Below the pieces are notes generated by a model. That model saw only the letters and a list, made by a program, of their open reading frames with translations. It made no database searches and had not been told where the DNA came from. DNA of 64,000 nucleotides, from positions 24,754,294 through 24,818,293 of the forward strand of contig NC_081844.1 of assembly GCF_963259705.1 (NCBI RefSeq), read 5' to 3'. The position numbers and the translations under genes were made by a program. Shown piece after piece: positions 56,170-64,000 of this stretch (position 1 is the first letter of the stretch; the number at the start of each line of letters is the position of its first letter). The DNA comes from Myotis daubentonii (Eukaryota > Chordata > Mammalia > Chiroptera > Vespertilionidae).

Positions 56170-56963
56170 TAAAGGGTTAATAGCCAAGAATATAAGAAAC
56201 TCATACAACTTAACAAAAGGAAGACAAACAATCCAATTAAAAAATGGGCAAAGGACCTAAATAGATACTTCTCCAAAGTGGACATACAAATGGCCAAGAG
56301 ACATATGAGAAAATGCTCAAAGTCACTAATCACCAGAGAGATGCAAATCAGCAGGACAATGAGGTATCACCTCACACTTGTCAGAATGGCTAACATCAAC
56401 AAATCAATAAATGACAAGTGCTGGTGAGGATGTGGAGAAAAGAGAACCCTAGTACACTGCTGGTGGGAATACAGACTGGTGCAGCCACTGTGAAAAACTG
56501 TATGGAGTTTCCACAAAAAATTAAAAATGGAACTTCCATATATTCTAAGGAACCTGAAACACCAATCAGAAAAAAATGTATGCATCCCTATGTTCATAGC
56601 CGAGCAATTTATAGTACCTAAAATGTGGAAACAGCCCAAGTGCCTATCAGTAGATGAGTGGATAAAAAAACTGCAGTACATTTCCACCATAGAATACTAT
56701 ACAGCAGTGAAACAGTAGGATCTCTTACCCTTTGAGACAGCATGGAGGTAACTGAAGAGTATTACGCTAAGCAAAATAAGTCAGTCAGAAAAAGACAAGT
56801 GTCACATCATCTCACTCATATGTTGAGTCTAATCAACAAAATAAACAGATTAACAAGATATAGAGACATAGAAGCATGGAACAGACTGACAAATCTCAGA
56901 AGGAAGGTGGGGTGGGGGTTTGGGGAGGGCAGTGAGAGATTAACCAGGAAACTTATATGCATA

Positions 56964-57468
56964 CTAGAGGCCCAGTGCATAAAATTCGTGCACTTGGGGG
57001 GGGTGTTCCTCAGCCCAGCCTGCACCCTCTCCAATCTGGGATCCCTCAGAGGATGTTTGACTGCTGGTTTAGGCCCAATCCCTGCAGGCCTGGTCTCCCC
57101 TAACTGCCCTCCTCTGCCATCTTGGTTACCCCTAACTGCCCTCCCCTGCAGGCCTGGTCCCCCCCCCCAACTTCCCTCCCTCCCCTGCAGTCCTGGTCAC
57201 CCCCAACTGCCCTTCCCTGCTGGCCTGGTTGTCCCCAACTGCCCCCCCTGCTGGCTTGGTCACCCCTAATTGCCCTCCCTCCCCTGTAGGCCCGGTCATC
57301 CCCAACTGCTCTCCCCTGCTGGCCTGGTCACCTCTAACTGCCTTCCCCTGCTGGCCTGATCACCCACAACTACCCTCCCCTGCTGGCCATCCTGTGCCTA
57401 GATGGGGGCAGCCATCTTGTGTGAGGGTGTGATGGTCAATTTGCATATTATCTCTTTATTATATAGGA
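56964..57468 (-). mobile_element. non-autonomous Helitron, minus, inside the L1 3' UTR
   Basis: The left end CTAGAGGCCCAGTGCATAAAATTCGTGCAC follows A56963; the right end CTCTTTATTATATAGGA is followed by T57469. The interior is a degenerate tandem of about 25-40 bp units around GCTGGCCTGGTCACCCCTAACTGCC. Confidence 0.94.
57065..57390. repeat. imperfect C-rich tandem repeat in a Helitron
   Basis: About ten variants of CCCCTGCTGGCCTGGTCACC and CCCAACTGCCCTCC follow each other. A proline-rich reading frame (56742-57269) across it is a by-product of the repeat. Confidence 0.75.
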
Positions 57469-57824
57469 TATACCTAGCACATGGACATAGACAATAGTAT
57501 GGTGAAGGGCTGGGAGAGACGGGTGGAGGGGGCTAATGTGGGGGAAAAGGAGGAACATCTGTAATACTTTCAACAATAGAGATAAATTTAAAATGTATAT
57601 ATATTATTTAATTTTTCAAGGATACATATAAAAGAATTGAAGAAGACATTTTTCAGAAGTATAGCATATGATGTCATTCATTAATCCTTATAGGAAATAA
57701 GTGAATAGTGAATTTATAACAGCCTCCAGAATGAGTGAATACACTATTTCTTCAAAATTACATTCAATGACGATTTTTTATTCAGAATATCTAAAACTAC
57801 CTGCACCTGACTCTAACACAGAAC

Positions 57825-58140
57825 CACAGTCTTGCTATTCAAAGAGGGGTCCTCAGAGCAGGACCTGTGGCATCAACATCACACAGGAGATTGATTGATT
57901 CTCAGAATCTCAAGCCCAACAAGACCTGATAATTCAGATTCTACATTCAAACTAGACTCCTGGGTGACTCAAATGCACAGTGAAGTTGGAGAAGTGCTGG
58001 TCTAGACCAGTTGTTCTCACCTTTTCATAGTGACAATTGAGTCAGGACAATTACTTGTTTCGAGTAGTATCGGTAATATCAGTTTCCCACAGACATTACC
58101 AAATGGCCCCTGAGGCAAATGTTTGGGAACCTTAACCCAC
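57825..58140. mobile_element. MER5A-like and MER20-like pair
   Basis: Same text as 9335-9715 (GGTCCTCAGAGCAGGACCTGTGGCATCAACATCACACAG; CAGACATTACCAAATGGCCCCTGAGG). Confidence 0.65.
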
Positions 58141-58734
58141 AGTGAAAACTACAAACATCCTGACAGAATTCTAATAAAAACCCCAGGTCTTATCAGTTTG
58201 AGCTTTGAGCAGATTAGTAAACTCCTTGGAGGCCCATTTATGCAATGGGGAAGAGAGTTCACAATAATCCTACTTCATGGAATGGATTTCCTAAAAATTA
58301 AATCAGATAATTTTTATAAAATGATAAGCTCAGGTCATGTGGCATAAAAATATTCAAATGTATCACTCCTAATTAATAAATATTTTATGAAGCACTAAAT
58401 GACAGCTCTTAACTTGTGATAAAAAAATAAAATCCCTAATTATTTTGACAAATGTATCAGGAAGCCTAAGAGTGTGGTAGCCAGGATTGCATCTCAGAGG
58501 AATGCAGTTCTGCCTTGCTGAAGAGGAGAAGCGCTATTTTCCAAAGATATCAGATCTGTTTACCAACACAAATCAGCGTTTGTAGAAAATGTGAAATTAG
58601 ACAGAAGATAGCTAGGTGGTTAGACTTCCAGAAAAGATGTGCGGTCAAGACAAGAGTCATAAAAAGTGAGTTTACTTGACTTAAAACCCGGTCACTTGTG
58701 ACCAGATAATCATTAAGAAAAATATCTTTCTGTT

Positions 58735-59032
58735 TATTCCACATGCCCAGAGGGAAATCATTTGCTTAGAAGTTGGAATAACACTAGGGAAATGTACCTA
58801 ATGGGCAGGTATAGAGAGAGCTGTAAATATCTCCCCTGTGCCATCCTAGGCTTGAACAATGTTGGGGGACAGGGTATGGCTGTTGCTTTTGATTCCTAAG
58901 CTGGCTCAGGAATTGATGCTTCACTCCTTCCTGCTGTGTCATGTGGGGCAGAGCTTCATCATCAACCATCCAGGGAGCAATTGAGACTTCCACACAGAGA
59001 TCTTCCTGTCAGAGACCCATCCAGGTGAGCCT
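58735..59032 (+). promoter_or_regulatory. putative OR promoter and 5' noncoding exon, module 5
   Basis: CCAGAGGGAAATCATTTGC (58748), GTATAGAGAG, CTTCCTGCTGTGTCATG, TCATCATCAACCATCC, then CCATCCAG|GTGAGCC with donor GT at 59025, close to consensus. The receptor it would serve lies right of the window. Confidence 0.45.
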
Positions 59033-59825
59033 GAGAGGCCAGTAGGTACATCAGGAAAGGGTCAGAGAGGATGGAACCTCACAACATTTACCTGAGTCAC
59101 TGTGACCCTAATCAGTCTAGCCCAGAGACAAGAGATCACTGTATCTATATTCTTGCTTAGTAACTAATGTGTAATTAACTTAGTTAATACAATAAGAAGG
59201 ATGTATTTATTTGAATCTGCACTACAAAGACCATAGTTGACACTTAAGTGATAGGTATGCCTATAAAGTTGGATGACACCATAGGATGAGTGAGGTGCAT
59301 AAAATGTTTGCAGTAAAATGAAAACATATCTGAGAAGTTTTAATGTTCATGGAGATGGAAATAAGGTATTAGGTGTGAGGGCCATGCAGTGAAGTGAGAG
59401 TGTTTGCATCAAATTTCTAAGATGTGGTATATATGAACATGTTTTGTATTTATTGAAAAGATCCTAACCAATGGAGGTAGATGGTACTTTGCAAAAGCAG
59501 TTCGTGAGACATAAATTGCAGTATCTTCTCTCATACTGGGTATTCACATAAAAAAATTTAATAAGGCTAAATGGGAATACTATATAGTGTTACATTGAAT
59601 TATTTTATTCCTGGCAAGACTGCATATATTCTTGGATTTATTGCCCGTTTACTTTCTCTATTGGAACAATTGGCAGGAATTCCTACCCCACACTCAGCCT
59701 TTTCCCTCAGTGGTCATGATTTCTCCACTTTTAATGAAGAATTCTGGTATGCGTTCAGGGAATAAAAATTAAGGACAGACCAACTTCCAGGCAAAGATAT
59801 AGGGTGCTAAGTTAAAAAGTTACTA

Positions 59826-60189
59826 TCTATACATATAAAAGCCTAAGTGACTGTTGGACAGTTTGACCATTTGACCAGTAGCTATGATGTGCACTGACCA
59901 CCAGGGGATGGATACGCAATGCACAGGCATGGAAACATGGAACAGAATGATGAATCTCAAAGGAAAGGGGGGAGAGGGGAAGGTGGGAAGATATTAACCA
60001 AAGATCTTATATGCATACTAGAGGCCCGGTGCATGGACTCGGGCACCAGTGGCGTCCCTCGACCTGGCCTGAGGGGATTTGGCCGAAACTGGCTCTCCAA
60101 CACCCCCTGAGAGGTCCCAGATTGTGAGAGGGCGAAGGCCAGGCCAAGGGACCCCCTCCGGTGCAATAATCCATGCACTGGGCCTCTAG
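59826..60189 (+). mobile_element. composite Helitron carrying an L1 tail and an inverted Helitron end
   Basis: 5' TCTATACATATAAAAGCC after A59825 and 3' CCATGCACTGGGCCTCTAG before T60190. Inside, 59928-60017 is homologous to the L1 3' UTR at 56876-56963 and ends in the same CTTATATGCATA|CTAGAGGCCC junction (60017/60018), that is, an L1 plus a minus-strand Helitron 3' end. The left-hand paralog at 11394-11406 has the empty site. Confidence 0.85.
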
Positions 60190-60459
60190 TAGTTATGTCG
60201 ATGGAGAAATAGAAGTCACCCATTGTTCCTTAAATCTTAATGCCACAGAGGCAGCACAGTCAGTTTATGTTTATGCAGTGAGGCCTTCACTGTACCAGCT
60301 TTGGGGGGCGGGGGATCTCCAAATCTAGTTAAAATTCCTTTTCTACTTTATGTGTGTTTTTAACAGAAAATGCCCTTACTCAAGGGAAACTAATGACTAA
60401 AGAGGCTTAAACTCAGTTCTGTTAAACAAGTTTTATTGAATAAATGTCTATATTAGAAC

Positions 60460-60970
60460 CCTAAAGCTGCTGTAATGTATTTCTACACTAGTTGCTTAAA
60501 ACAAAAAAAATATATGCTCTTACAGTCTGGATATCAGAGGCTTGCAATGAGTTCCAGTGGCTAATATCAAAATGTGTGCAGGGGTGAGATCCTGGAGGCT
60601 CAGGGGAGAATCTGTTTCTCTCTGATGCCTGTTAGCAGTGCTGGCTGTCTGCATTGCTTGGTTCATGTTCCTTCCTCCATCTTCAAGCCAGCCGTGTAGC
60701 ATTTTCAAAAGGTCTCTGAGACCAACTCTGTTTTCTCTCTCTTCAACATTAACAGAATCACTGTGGTTACTTTAGTCCCCCCTGGATGAGCCTGGCTGAT
60801 CTTCTATCTTAAAGTCAGTGGATTAACAAACCTCTTCCATCTGCTACCCTAATCTTTCCCTTGTTATAAAATATATTATATTTGAAGGTACTGGGGTATG
60901 GATGTGGACATCTTTTGGAGGCCCTTATTCTGCCTGCTACAAAGTCTTTTCAGAAGTGCATTGTTTTGTG
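60460..60970 (+). mobile_element. MaLR-like LTR remnant
   Basis: Paralog of 11640-12170 (AGCTGCTGTAATGTATTTC; TGTGGACATCTTTTGGAGGCCC). Confidence 0.55.
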
Positions 60971-61114
60971 TCACTAAGGGTCCTTATACATAAGAAACAA
61001 ACACAGAATTTATCATGACCTCTGGAATAAGTGGATACACTATTCCCTCAAAATTATATGCAAAGATGATTTTTTGGTTCAGAAGACCTAAAAGGATTTA
61101 CACCTGACTCTGAC

Positions 61115-61475
61115 ACAGAGCCACAGCCTAGCCACTCACACTGTGGTTCACAGACCAGGAGGACCTACAACATCAACACTACCTGGGAACTTGTCAGAAA
61201 TGAGGTCCCTGGGCCCCTGGAGACCTGATCAATCAGAATCTTCATTTGAACGACAAACCTTGGTGATTTGTATGTACAGTGTAATGGAGAGGTGCTGGCC
61301 TAGAACAAGTGTTCTTACCTTGTCACTGCTAACATTGGGGCCAGGATAATAATTTGGTGTGTGTGTCAGGGGGTGCTTTTCTGTATATTATAGATGTTCA
61401 GTGTCATCCCATCAGACATTGCTAAATAGCCCCAGGGAGAAATCATTTCTGGTTGAGAACTGCTGCCCTAGAAGC
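61115..61475. mobile_element. MER5A-like and MER20-like pair
   Basis: CACACTGTGGTTCACAGACCAGGAGGACC and CATCAGACATTGCTAAATAGCCCCAGGGAG; the fourth instance of the pair. Confidence 0.7.
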
Positions 61476-61593
61476 ATCTGACATAATTATAATAAAGGCC
61501 CATCACTTACTTGGATATTAACTTTGGGCAGATCACTAAGCTTATAGTGCATACAAAGATCTAAATATTCTTTTAGAACTAACAATTACCTTT

Positions 61594-61808
61594 TTAAAAT
61601 ATATTTTTATTGATTTTTACAGAGAGGAAGGGAGAGGGATAGAGAGTTAGAAACATCGATGAGAGAGAAACATCAATCAGCTGCCTCCTGCACACTCCCC
61701 ACTGGGGATGTGCCTGTAACCAAGGTACATGCTCTTGACCAGAATCGAACCCGGGACCCTTGAGTCCGCAGACCGATGCTCTATCCAATGAGCCAAACCG
61801 GTTAGGGC
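61594..61808 (-). mobile_element. Ves SINE, minus
   Basis: A reverse Ves (GAATCGAACCCGGGACCC, GAGCCAAACCGGTTAGGGC) flanked by AACAATTAC copies (61581 and 61810). The paralog at 12846-12862 (TTAACAATCATTTTTATAATG) is the empty site. Confidence 0.93.
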
Positions 61809-62051
61809 AAACAATTACTTTTATAATGAGGGACCAAATGACAGTCTTAACTTGTGATGGAAGTACAAAATCCCTTATTGTTATAACAAAAATGTTAGGA
61901 GGCCAACAAGTATAGTGCCCAAGGTTTATTGTCTAAAGAATCAGCTTTCACCTTGTTGAAAAGGAGAACAGAAATTTTCTAGAGATACCAGAACTGTGCC
62001 CACACCACAATCAGTGCTGAAGATAGAGATCTATTCCAGACAGGTTACTGC

Positions 62052-62254
62052 CAGTGGTTCTCAACCTGTGGGTCACCATCCTTTCACAGGAGTCGCCTAA
62101 GACCATCAGAAAACACATATAGAATTACATATTGTTTTTGTGATTAATCACTATGCTTTAATTATGTTCAATTTGTAACAATGAAATTGGGGGTCACCAC
62201 AACATGAGGAACTGTATTAAAGGGTCTTGGCATTAGGAAGGTTGAGAACCACTG
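62052..62254 (+). mobile_element. non-autonomous hAT-type element, about 200 bp
   Basis: The terminal inverted repeats CAGTGGTTCTCAACCT and AGGTTGAGAACCACTG match over at least 15 bp (one copy has a GAAGGTTG spacing). The interior is AT-rich. It is absent from the left paralog near 13085. No convincing 8-bp duplication is left. Confidence 0.88.
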
Positions 62255-62429
62255 GCTCTGTCTTAGACTTGAAGAACACTTAATTCAGAGTAGAGATGAG
62301 ATGCTAGGAGATTTAGAGATCTGGATGAGAGGAGAGTTCATGGAGAAGGAGTAAAGGGAAAAAAACTGAATTCACATGACTTGTAACCTGGTCTGTTGGA
62401 AACAGTGAGTCTGGAAAATTTTTCCTTTC

Positions 62430-62760
62430 TGTCCAGAACATTATTTCCCAGGGAAACAGTATGCTTAGAGGTGAGAGTAACAAGAGGGAAATATGCCTGA
62501 GGAGCAGGTACAGGGATTTATAAATAACTCCTCCTCTCCAGTCTCTCAGTGTGTGTAAACTTAGGCTGGGAGGAGCATGGTTATGTTTATTTGTCATTAT
62601 TCTTCGTTTGGAGGCCTAATTCTGGCTGAAGACTGATGCTTCACACCTTCCTGCTGTCTTGCCTGTGAACAGAACTTTAGTCTCTATCATCAACCATTTG
62701 GGGAGGAATTCAGATGCCTCCACAATGACCATCCTCTCATAGATCTTATCTTGGTGAGTC
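62430..62760 (+). promoter_or_regulatory. putative OR promoter and 5' noncoding exon, module 6
   Basis: TTTCCCAGGGAAA (62445; one base shorter than the Olf-1/EBF palindrome), TTTATAAATA (62517), CTTCCTGCTGTCTTG, TCATCAACCATTT, then TTG|GTGAGTC with donor GT at 62754. Closest to module 2. The gene it would serve is outside the window. Confidence 0.45.
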
Positions 62761-63029
62761 AATAACACAGCTGACCCTGCATGACAAGGTCACAGAGAAT
62801 GGAAGCCAAGATCATTTACTTATTTTCACCTGAGAGACAATTCAATTTAGCCCAGAGGCAAGAGATTGCTGTTTGCTTGATAAATCAATGGATTTATTTC
62901 ACTGTCTACATAAGAGTTCATAGTGTGACTGCTACTCACACTTTTGATGGTCTTTCATACTCTTTATCATTAAATTGGTATCACATCAATGCTAGAATGG
63001 TATGTTTAAACTATTAAAAAACAAACTGT

Positions 63030-64000
63030 GGCTCTGATCAAGGATGCATATATGTTTACCAGCATTATATCCTCATGTTGTCTCAACCCCTTTAATATTA
63101 TGTAGTGACCTTCATTTGTCTTTTGTTATGGCTTTCATTTTGAAGCCTATTTTGTTAGATAGGAATATTGCTTCCAAGGCTATTTTTTTTCTATTTGCAT
63201 GGAAATTTTTTTTCCATCCCTTCACTCTCATTCTGTGTGAGTCATTTTGGGGGTCATGTTTTTGTATCCATTCAGCTACCCTGTTGGAGCATTTAATTCA
63301 TTTACATTTAAGGTTATTATTGATAGGTACGTACTTATTACCATTTTAATACTTTATGCCTATGTTTCTCTATTTCTTCTTATTATTACTGCAGTCCCTT
63401 TAACATTTCTTGCAATGTTGATTTGGTGGTGTTAAACTCCTTTACCTTTTTTTTTTTTTTTTTTTTTGTCTGGGAAGTTCTTTATTTCACTATCTATTTT
63501 GAATGATAGCCTTGCTGGATAGAGTAGTCTTGATTTTAGATCTTCACTTTTTATTACCTTGAGTACTTCATGCCATTCACTTTTTACCACAGTGTTTCTG
63601 TTGAGAAATCAGCTGACAGCCTTATGTAAATGCCTTTGTAGGTCACTTGCTGTTTAGGTCATGCTGCCTTTAAGATTATTACTCTGTCTTGAACCATTGT
63701 CATTTTAATTAATATTTATCTTTGGGTGGGTCTCTTTGAATTCATCTTGATTGGGACCCTGTGCTTCCTGAACTTGTAAGACTTTTTCCTTGACTAGGTT
63801 AGGGAAATTTTCTATCATTATTTCTTCAAACTAGTTTTCTATTTTTTTTCACTTTCTTTTCCTTCTCTACCTTTATGATGTATATATTGTTACATTTCAA
63901 GTTGTCACAAAATTTCATTAAACTATCCTCATTATTTTTAATTTTTTTCTTTTTGTTTCTCTGCTTCATCCAGCTTTATTTGTATTCTTTCCCATGTATT
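63030..64000 (-). mobile_element. L1 fragment (ORF2 start and ORF1), minus, continues past the window
   Basis: Homologous to 25583-26540: the reverse of the ORF2 endonuclease start (CCATTTAATTCATTTACATTTAAGG), then the ORF1 C-terminal domain from 63420. The 3' two thirds of ORF2 and the 3' UTR are missing at the left edge. Frames are broken. Confidence 0.88.

Larger units (their letters stand above)
55646..57605 (+). mobile_element. 5'-truncated bat L1, plus, with a Helitron inside
   Basis: Covers the last third of ORF2 (ACTACAAAGCCACTGAAATCAAAACAG onward) and the 3' UTR (GGCTGGGAGAGACGGGTGG). The ORF2 fragment at 55879-56169 has TPYTRINSKWIRNLN and [16 protein letters not shown], then breaks with stops and shifts. 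It is interrupted in the 3' UTR by the Helitron at 56964-57468. Confidence 0.92.
57606..63030 (+). repeat. paralog of 8570-14000 (double promoter block)
   Basis: The order MER5A, MER20, module 5, MaLR-like LTR, MER5A, MER20, module 6 matches the left-hand block, so both derive from one duplicated region of roughly 5 kb without the inserts. Differences are transposon insertions: Helitrons on the left copy; a composite Helitron, a Ves and a 200-bp hAT on the right copy. Confidence 0.88.

Noticed and set aside
56742..57269. 175-codon frame with a proline-rich end
   Set aside because: Starts in L1 3' sequence and runs into the C-rich tandem repeat of a Helitron; a chance fusion.
57065..57390. 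Possible CRISPR-like or satellite array
   Set aside because: Units vary in length and sequence, have no spacer structure, and lie within a Helitron in a mammalian genome.

Overview
The window is nuclear DNA from a mammal, almost certainly a vespertilionid bat (or a close relative). The evidence is abundant Ves-type tRNA-derived SINEs, many non-autonomous rolling-circle transposons with HeliBat-type ends (5' TCCTATATAATAAAAG, 3' GTGCACTGGGCCTCTAG), small hAT elements, and bat-type L1 and half-L1 retrotransposons. There is no bacterial or viral gene organisation. The only host protein genes I can support are olfactory receptors (ORs). All are family 7-like, class II, on the + strand and read as single coding exons.

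Layout. 1-587 is the 3' part of a first OR whose start lies outside the window. 588-3720 is its downstream flank (SINEs, a MaLR-like LTR). 3725-9263 is dense transposon DNA: an old L1 with an internal inversion between two Helitrons, Ves SINEs, another old L1, and three Helitrons. 9264-14080 holds two copies of a block with MER5A, MER20 and a putative OR promoter/5' exon. 14081-18480 carries the second OR (17491-18480) and its upstream region. 19478-30065 is a roughly 6 kb, near full-length minus-strand L1, split by a second L1-like element, by a complete half-L1 (HAL1-like) with an intact 282-codon ORF1, and by a Ves SINE. 31017-38965 and 38966-47180 are two tandem copies of an 8 kb unit, each with a promoter module, a GT microsatellite and an intact OR (37628-38551 and 45840-46763). 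49132-51491 is unassigned spacer with a U6 pseudogene. 51492-55645 is a further OR unit from which the receptor gene is missing; a 118-bp Helitron 5' end sits in its place. 55645-57605 is an L1 3' part with a Helitron inside. 57606-63030 repeats the MER5A/MER20/promoter blocks, presumably serving an OR to the right of the window. 63030-64000 is another L1.

How it fits together. The cluster grew by tandem duplication of a unit consisting of a promoter with an upstream noncoding exon, about 4-5 kb of intron, a 3' splice site 13 nt before the ATG, an intronless OR coding exon and its downstream flank. Paralogous units serve as empty-site controls for each other, so many insertions (Helitrons, solo LTR, hAT, SINEs) can be placed to the base and ordered in time from this sequence alone. 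Identity percentages, expression, and whether a receptor is functional cannot be established here.
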